From Archegozetes longisetosus (taxonomy: Eukaryota > Arthropoda > Arachnida > Sarcoptiformes > Trhypochthoniidae), in assembly GCA_018873245.2 (NCBI GenBank), contig JAEMBT020000004.1:8101073-8165072 (forward strand): DNA of 64,000 nt, given 5' to 3'. Below are positions 30,001-40,676 of the stretch, piece by piece. Under the pieces are notes generated by a model. It worked only from the letters and a program-made list of their open reading frames with translations, did not search any database and was not told where the DNA came from. How positions within the stretch are numbered: the stretch's first letter is position 1; each line of letters opens with the position of its first letter. The position numbers and the translations under genes are program-made.

Positions 30001-30690
30001 GAACCTGTGCCTTATGGAAAAACTATGTTCTTGGGAGAATCAGTCAAAGAAAGAGAGAGTGCGGTCGCCAGACTTCTAGACACATGTATTCTCATCGAAG
30101 GAGGACCTGGTCAGAATCTATTTTATTTCTAATTTTAGCCATAACTGTCTCAACTATAATTTTTTGTCACTCTTTTAGGCTCTGCACATGAAATTGAGGA
30201 ATTTATATGGAATGACCATTTTGTCATACCTGTTATATCATCTGGTGGTGCAGCCAGCGGCAAATATGGTGTTCCCGTTAAGATATTTGACTGTCCTCAC
30301 GGGGTATCGGAACAAGATTGGGCTTTGCTTTCATCACCTGACGCCTCACCTCTTGAAATAGCTAAAGCTATTGTTAGGATTGTTGTCGGTCTCAAGAAAG
30401 CTATAGCTCAACACGCTTTGAGTCGACTTCAAATGGTAGCTGTAGCTAAAGCTAAAACAAAGCTAGCGCGATCGCGATCTACAAAGAAAAGACTTGCAGA
30501 GAGAAGAAAGGTTAACATAAATGTAGCAAACGCTGTGGTCAACACTACAGATGGAGAACCAAATTCTCCAGAAAAGATTTTACCTGTTATTGAGTCAGTA
30601 ATCGAGACTACGAGTACAGATAAAAAGCCTACCAAATGGAAAAGTATGCAACGACTTCATCGATTAATCACATTTTCTAAACATTGCTAG
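27021..30690 (+). CDS. TIR / TIR-like / SLOG multidomain protein (5' end uncertain)
   Basis: Ten in-phase exons: 27021-27468, 27586-27748, 27818-27943, 28036-28087, 28397-28477, 28535-29295, 29430-29602, 29664-29898, 29959-30109, 30179-30690; 899 residues visible. An N-terminal strand-rich segment has KFEYTFIEKNSW and ESKLSVLDII. The TIR domain runs from IIMLSYARQ through DVHEIKTGSDW, IFVPLVTPMYG and WTNRE to YIIPINFL; the Glu of WTNRE (about residue 245) sits where SARM1-type NADase TIRs have the catalytic Glu. A second TIR-like domain (LVVISAHPQ to YYCEYRKDMILVRC, about 348-540) holds a long polar insertion. The SLOG/LOG-like domain (about 594-790) has VYVVGSTKLQDPR, GFYGAGDIVASS and EGGPGSAHEIEEF, the GGxG[ST]xxE nucleotide-binding signature. 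The C-terminus is basic. No signal peptide or membrane helix is visible, so it is probably cytosolic. NAD-derived signalling is inference. Confidence 0.83.
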
Positions 30691-30999
30691 TTTTTTATTA
30701 TTACTGTATTTACATTAGATTACTATTTTAAATAGTACATTAGAAAAAAGGCACTTAAATCAGAAAAATAAAACCTATTTCTTTATGTCTTAAACACCGA
30801 TTAATACTTGTATAACTTATTAAATATTTCGTTAAATTCAAAGTTAATTAATTTTGGTGAAATTGTATTTTCAGATCATGTATGACTAGGAAAGAAAGCG
30901 AGTGAGTATTATTAAGTTGATTAACCAATCCTTTCTGAAAACACAAGTATTGATGAGGAATGTTTCAATCCAAATAAGTTAATAAAAAATGGAACTCCT
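30691..30999. other. Convergent 3' spacer TIR-SLOG gene/GPAT4
   Basis: 309 bases between two stop codons facing each other. An AATAAA on the plus strand near 30767 suits the TIR-SLOG transcript. Nothing else seen. Confidence 0.5.
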
Positions 31000-33233
31000 T
31001 TAGCTTATTTTAATTCGTTTGCTATACTCTTGCTGCTGCTTTTGCTTCCACTCAGCCTTCACATTCATCCTTTTCAGCTGTCCGTCCCATTGAAGGTCTA
31101 CAAGACCACCGCGTTTGGCAATTTCGGATTTAACACGGTTAGCAAAGTCAACGGCACTTTCATCTTCCTAATAACAAATCAAATCAATTCAATGTAAATA
31201 AGTCTTGAATGAATGATCTCAAATCGATTGCTCACTTTGATCGACATGGGTGGCAAATAATAGACGTCACAAACAATGGCCCAACTGGTCATCATCATTA
31301 ACAGATAATACATATATCCATGTTTACTACTATTCCAAAATGGATCACCAAATCTTGGGTCATACTATAAATTAAACGCTTATTGATGGTTAAAATGTAT
31401 TATTTTTGTATTCAATAGTATATAATTAGTAAAGTATTGTGATGAAAAGTCAATCAAAAATTGAAAAAAGTTGACTAAATAAAGTAAAATAAAAGTTTGA
31501 AGAAAGTTCTTAATTAGAATGTGCGGACACGTTTATACTTTAGAACTAAAGATCAAAAAACAGTGAAACGCAACGCTATAATAATTAGTTAATACCTTTA
31601 TAGCGACAGGATAGATCTTTCCTCCGACTTCGAACGATCCCTTCTTGAACATCATGACTGCTGAATTGTTGATACAGGTTCCCTCAGGGAATATAAGAAT
31701 TGGTAACTTATCTGGATCTTCAACGTGCTCTCTAAGCCTCCTAGTGACATATTCTCGATCTGCTATTTCAAATCTTTCAAACCAAATATGAGAAGTAGCT
31801 CTTCCCAATGCTCTCTGAAGAACTCCTAAGAATCCTCCTTGTCTTTGGCCAACCAGTGCGTAGCAATTATCACATGCAAGTATCGCCACATCCTTTCAGA
31901 TAAATCAAATAAAGTTATGACTTATTTTTGAAAGATTATAAATAGTCAATGTGAGGGATCCATACAATAGGACTCGTATGATTGGCAACAGTAATACCAC
32001 CGCCTTTGGCCATATTATGTCTGTCATGGAAAGTTACGATTCCAGAGAAGGCTCGCGATAATATTCTAAAACACATAAGACTGACGTTCCAATAGATCGA
32101 TCGCTTGAGTTGCCCATCAGGAATACAACCAATAATAGCTGTGCATATAACCAGCCAAAAAACTCCAATTATAGTAATGATGACGCGCGTTGGCATCAAT
32201 ATTAAGTATCTTATAATACACCCGATACCCCACATTATGGTCAGTCTCATTGATATATATTGATAGTTCTTGTTTGTTCGAGTCAATAAATTCCACGACG
32301 AAAGTTCTAAATAAATGATTTGATCATTAATGAAACTTACAAACTTTTTGCTCATTCTATACCTTCTGTATCAAAACGTTTCGTTACTTCATCGTCAACA
32401 ATCGCTTTGATTCCTACGCGAATAAAGTTCATTATATCCGAAAAATCAAATTCTTTTTGTTGAGAATTGATCGACAGCTCATGGATTAACACTTTTTTAC
32501 TCGAGTCTTCATTATTATTGCGAACGACATCGCCGTTAAGTCCATTGACTTTTTCACTTTCACAATTATCATCTAATTCTTCGTCTCTATACCTTGGTCC
32601 TGCTTTTTCTATCTTTTTGCGGCCAAACTGTTATCAAAGGAAAAGATTTAGGAACTAATTTTTTTTCATGAGTACAGTCAGTTTGAGTTGAATTTGAAAC
32701 CTTTGCATTGGTATTTCCAGTGGGTAGTCCTTTAGTAGTACTTCTGAAAACTGTTTCCAATGTTTGCATTGCTATTTACAATATGAGGCTCGTTCTATAC
32801 GATCGCTTAACGATCAATAAGAATTCCAGTGTCAAAAACTAATTCAAATTATTGTTTCCCAATTCAATCGATTTAATTTTATATTTAAAAGCACTTTAAA
32901 TCAATTTTTGACACTTTAGGAGTCTTATTGATCGTTAAGTGATCGGATGGAACGAAGATGAACCTTATATTGGAAATAGCAATGCAGACATTGGAAACAG
33001 TTTTCAGAAGTACTACTAAAGGACTACCCACTGGAAATACCAATGCAAAGGTTTCAAATTCAACTCAAATTGGCTCTAATTGACCAAACCTCGAATATTT
33101 TGAGCAGAGAGTAGACGTAAAGTTTTCTAAATCCAATCGACAGTCCGAGAGATGCAAATACGAGAGAGACCAATAAAAACGTGAAAAACCATGGAATCAA
33201 ATATGAAACTAGATATTTGATCAGTACTTCCAT
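31000..33233 (-). CDS. GPAT4: Glycerol-3-phosphate acyltransferase 3/4
   Basis: ER membrane enzyme that acylates sn-glycerol-3-phosphate in the first step of glycerolipid synthesis. Six in-phase exons: 33233-33090, 32627-32363, 32306-31966, 31892-31596, 31364-31236, 31167-31000; 447 residues, close to human GPAT4. Exon 1 encodes the N-terminal membrane segment (MEVLIKYLVSYLIPW to GFRKLYVYSLLKIF). Later come DDEVTKRFDTEELSSWNLL and two hydrophobic helices. The acyltransferase motif I NHTSPID (H-x4-D) is split by a phase-0 intron, and motif III is FPEGTCINN; PVAIKYDP and MMMTSWAIVCDVYYLPPM follow. Intron 1 contains a large inverted repeat. An ATG in the left arm could in principle give an alternative N-terminus without the membrane helix, but I have no support for its use. 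Confidence 0.94.
32682..33069. repeat. Inverted repeat in GPAT4 intron 1
   Basis: Arms 32682-32838 and 32905-33069 are reverse complements, separated by a 66-base spacer. The outer ~80 bases are identical. The inner part has scattered substitutions and a ~6-base indel. Both arms lie wholly within intron 1, so the pre-mRNA could form a hairpin of about 160 bp. No terminal motif or target duplication of a known transposon was seen. Confidence 0.92.
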
Positions 33234-33949
33234 TGTTCATAAGAAACATGAACACTCTTATAACAAAGAGGTTTGTTTACAAGTTTTCTTATTGATTATA
33301 TTATCACTAATTATTTGTTTACTTCTGAAAAATCGATTCAACAGAGAATGCGTTTCAATAATAATCATATTAATCCATATAAAACTGTTTGTTGATGGCA
33401 ATTTATGTCATCAAATTAAAATTATCTGACGAACTTTCCTCAACTCATTATATAAATGGTCAACGACTTCCAATAAGACTCTTACAAATCATTTCAAAAT
33501 AAAAGACTATATTTCAACATATGATTCACTGTTGAATAAGAACTTATATATTAGTGAGTAAACACTTCGCAACAAAATAGGCATTACAAGTTCACAAATC
33601 AATGGACATTACATAAATACTGCTATTAATAAGAAATTTTATATATATCTTATCTATTAATTCGACTTAAGTTTGTTTAACAAAATAAAAATTATAATTT
33701 GAAATAGAGTATGACTAAATATATGATTTATAGATATATTAGTTGAATAGTTAATTAAAAACATAATAATTAAAGATTTGAACTGACAAATGGCAAACTT
33801 GAATACAGACCCCTACTTATTTTAACGCAAAATAAGTTTCAAACATATTCCAATAGATGTCTGTCTTGGACAATATTTACTCATAACATTTCCTTTTCCT
33901 CTTTTTATTCACCATTAGAACCACGTTTGTTTATTAATCTTTGGTGAAA
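33234..33949. promoter_or_regulatory. Divergent intergenic region GPAT4/RPL23A
   Basis: 716 bases between head-to-head start codons. The pyrimidine-rich stretch just before RPL23A (TTCCTCTTTTTATTC) could be a TOP-like start or a 5'UTR intron end (CACCATTAG). The 82-codon plus ORF here lies partly opposite GPAT4 exon 1 and is not a gene. Confidence 0.4.
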
Positions 33950-34603
33950 ATGCCTCCAAAGCAGAAGAAGGCGGCCACTCCCGCGAGTGGGTCATCGCAA
34001 CCAACGCAACCGAAGACCACAGCAAAGGCTACGACTGCGAAAGCACCCGAAAAGGCTGCTCCAAAACCCGCAGCAAAGCCTGAAAAGAAAGAGAAGCCGA
34101 AAGTAGCCAAGACTGAAACCAAGCCGAAGAGCAGTCAGGCCCCAAAGAGTGCGTCTCGACCACAACAAAATGCAAGCAAGGCAAAGGCTAAGGCGTTGAC
34201 AACTCAGAAGAAGGTGACGAAAGGCAATTTCCAGAAGAGGGCACGAAAAATCAGAACAACTGTTCACTTCCACAGACCTTTCGTTAAGCATTTGCCACGA
34301 AATCCCAAATATCCGCGAAAGAGTGTTCCGCACAGACCGCGACTCGACAAGTTCTCGATCATTAAACATCCATTGACCACTGAGTCGGCAATGAAGAAGA
34401 TTGAAGACAATAATACTTTAGTATTCATTGTTCACATTAAAGCAAATAAGCCTCAAATCAAATTAGCGGTCAAGAAGTTGTACGACATCGATGTGGCTAA
34501 AGTCAACACTTTGATCAGACCTGATGGACAGAAGAAGGCCTATGTAAGACTAGCTCCTGATTATGACGCTCTTGATGTGGCCAATAAGATCGGAATCATA
34601 TAA
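33950..34603 (+). CDS. RPL23A: 60S ribosomal protein L23a (uL23)
   Basis: Large-subunit ribosomal protein near the peptide exit tunnel. Single exon, 217 residues from the ATG of MPPKQKK; the upstream TTG-GTG codons are not starts. The N-terminal ~85 residues are an Ala/Lys/Pro/Thr-rich extension, as in insect L23a, which is longer than the 156-residue human protein. The conserved core includes [24 protein letters not shown] and [20 protein letters not shown]. It also carries [44 protein letters not shown] at the very C-terminus. Codons look more GC-rich than in the neighbours, as expected for high expression. AATAAA signals follow within about 60 bases. Confidence 0.97.
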   Translation: MPPKQKKAATPASGSSQPTQPKTTAKATTAKAPEKAAPKPAAKPEKKEKPKVAKTETKPKSSQAPKSASRPQQNASKAKAKALTTQKKVTKGNFQKRARKIRTTVHFHRPFVKHLPRNPKYPRKSVPHRPRLDKFSIIKHPLTTESAMKKIEDNNTLVFIVHIKANKPQIKLAVKKLYDIDVAKVNTLIRPDGQKKAYVRLAPDYDALDVANKIGII

Positions 34604-34820
34604 ATTTATATATTGTACTAATTATTGATTGATTTGATTAATAAATTGAGTTAAAACGAAATAAAATCGATTTTGTCTTTTATTTTAGTTCCAATAATAA
34701 TACATATTTTAGCTTAAGATAATTTTAATTACATTCAAGATTTATTTAATTATTTTCTACAACAACTAAACTATTTGAGACACTAATATCCTGATTGGTA
34801 TTGAACGACTTAAGAGATGT

Positions 34821-35432
34821 CTAATTGTTGGGATACTGTTCGTCAAAGTTTGCAGGAACAGGAGTATTGGTCTCTTTCGCCAAGTATAATAATTCAGCTG
34901 AAAATTAATATTTCAATTTAACATTGAAAGTATTGAATCACTTCAATTCAACTAATAGACAATAATCTAATACCTCTATTTTCCTTTAGCTTTTTGATTC
35001 TCTGTTCTTCATCCCAAATAACCTTCTGTTGACGCAATTTAATCCTATGTTCGGTCTCTTTGTTCTTGAGTACACCTAAAATCAATTCAATAGTGAAATT
35101 AACAATATTTTGATAGTGTTTTGATACATACGCTGTCGGTGTATTCCCCACGCGATTCCACTGATCAATAGAGACCAACGACAGAACTATTTAAATAAGT
35201 AATTAGTATTTATATCATGTTTAATATAAAATTCATTTTATTCGAATTAATTGATTGACTCATTGATCGACTGATCCATTCATTTCCAAATCAGAGCAAA
35301 CAATCGATTAGTATTTCAATAAATTAATTCAATTGCATTTCAACGCAAATATCGAACACTTACTCGAATAAACGGCGAGACCCGAACGGGTGCACCTAAT
35401 TGTGGTTTAGGTAAAGTGTAATCAGTGGACAT
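34821..35432 (-). CDS. ATP5ME: ATP synthase subunit e, mitochondrial
   Basis: Small membrane subunit of F1Fo-ATP synthase involved in dimer formation. Four short exons, 35432-35364, 35186-35132, 35075-34974 and 34897-34821, are in phase and give 100 residues. The start GAPVRVSPFIRFCRW aligns with the family start PVQVSPLIKLGRY. The single helix SLLISGIAWGIHR contains the expected small-residue G-x3-G dimer motif. It is followed by a charged coiled-coil tail (TEHRIKLRQQKVIWDEEQ). The C-terminal ~25 residues (AKETNTPVPANF) extend past the vertebrate protein. Assignment rests on the N-terminal motif and overall layout of a short, low-identity family. Tail-to-tail with RPL23A (217 bases) and head-to-head with INTS14 (390 bases). 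Confidence 0.85.
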
Positions 35433-35822
35433 TCTTGTGGTTTTTGATTAACAACTATTTGACCTTAGGATTGAAGCAAATCAGTAATGAACACAAATAA
35501 GGGATCATCCAATCACTACATTCACAATCTATTGCATATTACTAACAAAAATTCTAATTATTTAAATTTGTAAAATAAACAATGATTTACGAAAAATTAA
35601 GCAAATTTGAAAATAATTCGTTCAATCTGGATACGATTGGAAGTAGTTTTTACTAGTTATTTCATTAAACAAAAGGAGTTGGCTGAAATAACTAAGAGAT
35701 GTGTTTATTATATCTAACAGATCCCTAACTTAGTTTTGAATGTAACCGGCAATTGAGGGTTTTAAAATTTAAATCAAAAATTAAGATTACTTTCTTTGAA
35801 CATGTATCAATTAATGTGAAAA
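35433..35822. promoter_or_regulatory. Divergent intergenic region ATP5ME/INTS14
   Basis: 390 bases between start codons transcribed in opposite directions; probably a shared promoter region. No clear core motif recognised. Confidence 0.4.
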
Positions 35823-37439
35823 ATGCCAACTGTAATACTATTAGACGTTTCACTTTCAATGTGTCGAATGGTTTCACTCAATGACAACAATAATAGTGAA
35901 TCACAAACACAACTGAAGACAATAGCCATAAATGGACTCAATTCATTGCTTGACTATCAGTCACAGAATTCTAAATTTGAGTTCACTTCACTTATGGTTT
36001 TTTCCAGTTTATGGCAAATCTTATGTAAATTCACGAGAGATTACGACTGCATTAAGAATGCGCTCCAAAACATTGAACTCTTTGACAAATCAAAATTCAT
36101 AAATGGGTTGAGAGGAGTTAAGAATATGGTGTTAGAAGAATGGGGTTCAGAGATGTCATGTCAAGTCATTTTGGTCACGGACGGCAACGCAGCTATTAAT
36201 TCGTACCTAATGAACAAAACTAATAGAGTTGAGGACAACTATGATGACGACCTGTTTGTGGCCAATTGGCCGCTACCCTTCCCTTTCCCATCAAAACTAC
36301 ATATTGTCTGCTTAACCACTTTGAATGACAACTCATTACAGACATCACTACCATTTTTCCGCAAGTTGATTGAACTTAATTCTCACAATAGTATTTTAGA
36401 ACCTATTTCTGTGAACACTATGTATCCGGGCGGACAGATATGGGTTCCCGAAGGATCGAGTCTCTCATTGAAATCAGTGCAACAAATGTTTCTCAAATTA
36501 GCCGAAACTAATTATAAGCCATTTAAAGGTACATTACATTGTGGTCTCTTATCATCACCAATTGCCTTGTATCCACCACCTGAAAACTGTACTCAAGTCA
36601 ACGACTTTGAGATCATAAGAGCAGAAATTTCTAATGACATAACTATTTGTGGTTTTATGGAGATATCAGAAGTTTCAAGCCCTCCCGTTCATTCTAGACA
36701 TCTTGTACTGCCATTACAAGAGCCTAAAGAAGAAGTTAAGAAATATGCGTCAGTTTTGATTTCCAATCCTAGCAATGCTTCGGAGCCTTGTTCTGTTGAT
36801 ATGGAAGAGTTAGTGAACACAATGTGTGCGGACGAAGGTAGACAACCCTCGTTTTGTGTTCTATTGCATGGAAGTTTAAAAGTTGAGGGAATGGTCGCCA
36901 TTTGTCAGGTCGGAAACCCTGACTGGTATGGAATGCTCTATTCATGGGCCGATAGCAAAAAGAAGTCAAATTTAATGTTGTCAACATTTATGTGCGGTGC
37001 AGATGCGATTCCGTGGTTAGGAAGCCTGAAATCTCTCGGATTTCCCACTTTGAGTATACCACAAACTCCCAATGAAATCAATAGAACCAGTGCAAAGAAA
37101 AGTTTCAGTCAGGGATGTGTTGTTTGGCTCAAACAGTCTGGATTGCAATCTGATATCCAAAAGATCTTAAGACATGCTCGTAAACTACCAGAAAAAACTG
37201 CTAATTTCTACAAAGAACTCAATCGAATAAGAAGAGCCGCTCTTTCTTTCGGATTTTACGCACTAATTGATGGTTTAGCGAGTATTCTGGAGCGTGAGTG
37301 CCGAATGTTGCCTGGGTCTGCTCATCCAGAGGCTGCTCTCCAACTAACTCACGCCGCTAATTGTCTGAGACAGCCGTGTGATGCCGACAGTTATAATCAC
37401 AACATTACACCACTTGAAACTAAATTCAGCACTGGATAA
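35823..37439 (+). CDS. INTS14: Integrator complex subunit 14 (VWA9)
   Basis: Subunit of the Integrator complex (INTS10-13-14 module) that processes snRNA 3' ends and attenuates promoter-proximal Pol II. Intronless, 538 residues against 518 in human. The N-terminal VWA domain carries a MIDAS-like DVSLSMCRM, LMVFSSLWQILCKFTRDYD and CQVILVTDG. The middle beta-barrel region has SSPPVHSRHLVLP and FCVLLHGSLKVEGMVAI. The C-terminal helical part has KILRHARKLPEKTANFYKELNR and PEAALQLTHAANCL, ending NITPLETKFS. The absence of introns contrasts with all its neighbours except RPL23A; ordinary gene, not an obvious retrocopy, because codons and length are intact. Confidence 0.97.
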   Translation: MPTVILLDVSLSMCRMVSLNDNNNSESQTQLKTIAINGLNSLLDYQSQNSKFEFTSLMVFSSLWQILCKFTRDYDCIKNALQNIELFDKSKFINGLRGVKNMVLEEWGSEMSCQVILVTDGNAAINSYLMNKTNRVEDNYDDDLFVANWPLPFPFPSKLHIVCLTTLNDNSLQTSLPFFRKLIELNSHNSILEPISVNTMYPGGQIWVPEGSSLSLKSVQQMFLKLAETNYKPFKGTLHCGLLSSPIALYPPPENCTQVNDFEIIRAEISNDITICGFMEISEVSSPPVHSRHLVLPLQEPKEEVKKYASVLISNPSNASEPCSVDMEELVNTMCADEGRQPSFCVLLHGSLKVEGMVAICQVGNPDWYGMLYSWADSKKKSNLMLSTFMCGADAIPWLGSLKSLGFPTLSIPQTPNEINRTSAKKSFSQGCVVWLKQSGLQSDIQKILRHARKLPEKTANFYKELNRIRRAALSFGFYALIDGLASILERECRMLPGSAHPEAALQLTHAANCLRQPCDADSYNHNITPLETKFSTG

Positions 37440-38732
37440 TAGTTTGGTTCAAATCTATTTTCAGTTTAAGTCTATTCTAATTGTAAAATCAAGCTTTAAT
37501 GACCTGTTATTTATCAGTTGTATATAAAAACTATTTCCAACGATCAATTCTCTGTTTTGTGTAGTTTTATTGCTTTTATTTAGATTTTTTATTGTCACGT
37601 GAAGTGATTATTGAACTATTGTTGAGACGACTTGCTTAATGACTATCATCTCAATTATAATCTTCATTCCAACAATTTAGTAATTTTAATGACTTGAGAT
37701 TTTTCTCATTTTACATCACGAATATTTCAAGTTTTCAAGAGTTTTTTTCTATTAACAATGACTATTGTTATAAAGTGATGTAATTAAATATTTGATAAAT
37801 TAATGTACTTTCCGACTGTGTTTCCCCAGTTTTTATCAGATTTGGCAAAGCATTTCCGATGTTAAAATTATGGTTATCTGTATATTTATTTATAAAACTC
37901 ATAAGCAGATAACTATCTTGAAAACGATTCTAATAATTATGAAGTTTTTATTGAATATTTCATTTTTCAAATGGACTGACATTTAAAAACATGAAAGACA
38001 AGTCAGTCTACAAATAGATTGAGTCTGACAGACACGAAAGGATTGCATCAGAGGACGATAGAGGTATTGAATGTCAAGTTATTAAACGATTGAGAAATGT
38101 TTTACTATGCTAGTATGAATGAGAAAAGCATAGTTTTTCTGATAAATAATTGCATCCTTGTTTGTAAGTTATGCTAGAAACGAAAACTAGTATTGCATTA
38201 CTGGGTATCCCGTCCATGAATTAAAAACAACATTAACAATGTTAATGATACTATACTTGCTTGAGGCCAACTTATGTGAAAAGAAAAATAATGGGTGTTT
38301 TAATAGACAAAATGAAAAGTAACTTTCAGTAAATAAACAAGTATTCGAATCAAATTCAGCCCTTGAGCCTATTCAAAGGCGTTTACCATCTTTAGTATCA
38401 TCTTTTTATGTTTCATCAATACCCACAAAGCTTTCATGCTATAAATATATTTTCTATGCTAAAGATTCTTACTTAATGGCATTTCAGCCGCAATAAGTTT
38501 AAGAATAAACAAATTTTTCATTGATTTTCCAAAAATCGTTAAAGAAAGTTCTTAGTTTTTTACTTTAAAAATACTTTTCGATCATTTTTGCTATAAAGTA
38601 ATTTTCTTGTAAGTGAAATTGTTTTATTTATTGATTCATACTTCGACTTCGAAAAGCCACGGTCAATAAGAATAAAAATTAAATTCTGATTTCAATTCTG
38701 TTCAATAAAAGTTGTGAAAGTTTTCAACCAAA
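37440..38732. other. Intergenic region INTS14-astakine-like gene
   Basis: About 1.3 kb, AT-rich. The INTS14 3'UTR is at the start. No ORF or RNA gene seen. Confidence 0.5.
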
Positions 38733-40676
38733 ATGAAAGAAGTAATTTTATCTTTGATTGCATTCACATCAATTTGCGTGAGTATTAATTCTATTGCTCT
38801 TATAATTTGATTGATTTTCTAAGTCATTCACGAACTTTGCTTAAAAAGTGAAACATTTGCCAATTTCGAATTATTAGAAGTTTGTAACTTGTTTATTAAG
38901 ATTCAAATGTGAGTCTATTCTAAACTTATTGTGAAGTCGATTAGTTAAATAATTGAGAAGATGTGACAAGTCATACAAAGCAAGTAATCAAAAAATATTA
39001 CGACTGAATGACTTAAACTTATTTTTTAAGCAAAATCATTGTTTATTTTAATAATTCTCAATCTATTAGATTCTCTCGAACTTTCTCAGTTATCATTCTG
39101 TTAGCATTTAAAAACTACTCCAAAATCAGTTCATAGTTTACAGTATTAGTATCGAAGTACAAACTTTGGACTAAAAGATGCACAAATTGGAAGTTTTTTT
39201 TCAGAATTACAACCATTATTTTGTCACCTGAGCCCACAGATTCAAGAAAAGCTACTTCAAAAGACAGCAATATTGAAAGTTGAATGTTAAATAAAAAATT
39301 AATCACGAAGTTTATGAGAGATAGCAATCGAATATAGACTGTGAATACAAATATTCAGTAATACCTTCAATTTTAACCTTCTATATTAGGATAAGGATGA
39401 CAAATTTCGGATACAGTTAGAAATATTCCTACACATAAATCAAGGTTTATTTCCAAGCTAAGGTTAAATTCGTTGTGTCTGACTCAATTTCTTCAGTAAC
39501 TTTCTAAAATCATCAGCTTTTTCCTAGGAATTCAAAAAGCTTTTATGACAGTATTTGGTTGTTTACTGCGAGAAATGATTTTTTATCAAGTCTATGCTAA
39601 TGCTTGACTGCAGACTTCAAAATAACCAAACGAAAGCTGTTCACACATAAATTTAAATAATATAACATATTACAAATGATCTAATTCGTCATTGATTTTC
39701 ACTCAACTTTCAAACTTTCAGAATCTATTTTTTAAAGTTACTTCACAATAGTTACAGCAATAACATTGTCTTGTGTTTCAGTTGATTATTATAATCGATG
39801 CATAGCCTCAATAAATTGCGAATTATTTATGATCCTTGAATTTAAAAATAAATATTTTTAAAAATTTGTTAGCCACAATCAAAATATTTAATTAGGTTTT
39901 AGTGCTATATCAGAGTTGAGTGCTCTGTATTCTCAAGACTATTGACTTTAACCTTTTTCCCAATTTTTAGAACAATTGTGATCACAAACTTTTGTTTTGG
40001 GTGATTCTATTTTTATAATACATTCATGGCACTCATGCTTATGATTCGTGGAGACTAATCAGCTAACTTTAATTATCAAAATTTATGAATAAATTTTTAA
40101 TTTTCATTAATGAAAGTTGAAGTCTTCACGAGTCAGTTGTTCCATATCTTGGCATCAGATCATTTTTAAAAAATTGTTCTCAACACCAAAGCTTAATGAG
40201 TTCTAAACTTTTTAAGATGTATTGAGACTATAGCTAATATGAAAGTTAACCTATTTGAATTTAACATATTTGCAGATTGTTTTATCTGACTGTATGCCTC
40301 AATGGGCATCAAAGGGAATGTATTGCCAGAAAGAAGATGACTGTCCCTTAAATTATTGCTGTGTAATCGGTTGGTGGTTATATACTTCAAAGATGTCATT
40401 AAATTCTAATTAGTTTCTTTCCATCAACTGTTTCAAGGTTTCACTCGGTACAGTCTTCCACAATGTATGCCATTCGGTGAAGTTGGAAACTGGTGTCGAG
40501 TCTATAATGAACCAGAGAATAAGACTCTAGCGTTTCCTAATGGAGAATATTATGAATTCACTCAAATATACACTCAATTTTGCCCCTGTCATCGAGGACT
40601 GATTTGTGATGACGCCAAGTGCATGCCTTCATCGGAAAAACTCAATTTTGAAACAGCTTTTTTCGACGATTACTAA
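38733..40676 (+). CDS. Astakine-like secreted cytokine (prokineticin fold)
   Basis: Small secreted Cys-rich protein of the astakine/prokineticin type; in crustaceans astakine drives hemocyte production. Exons 38733-38777, 40276-40369 and 40438-40676 join in phase, giving 125 residues. The first exon is a signal peptide (MKEVILSLIAFTSIC). The mature chain has the family pattern C-x5-C-x4-CC, then RYSLPQCMPFGEVGNWCR and CPCHRGLICDDAKC. The YSxPxCxPxGExG block and the CPCxxGLxC end are the diagnostic parts. The last ~15 residues are acidic and aromatic. The 1.5-kb first intron separates the signal peptide from the mature chain. No exact orthologue claimed; other short Cys-rich folds such as colipase-like proteins are the main alternative. 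Confidence 0.8.

Noticed and set aside
32587..32769. 60-codon minus ORF starting MQTLETVFRS as GPAT4 first exon
   Set aside because: It reads the next GPAT4 exon in the wrong frame and lies in the inverted repeat; the exon at 33233-33090 supplies the expected membrane helix in phase.
33181..33429. 82-codon hydrophobic plus ORF
   Set aside because: It partly overlaps the opposite strand of GPAT4 exon 1; no homology.
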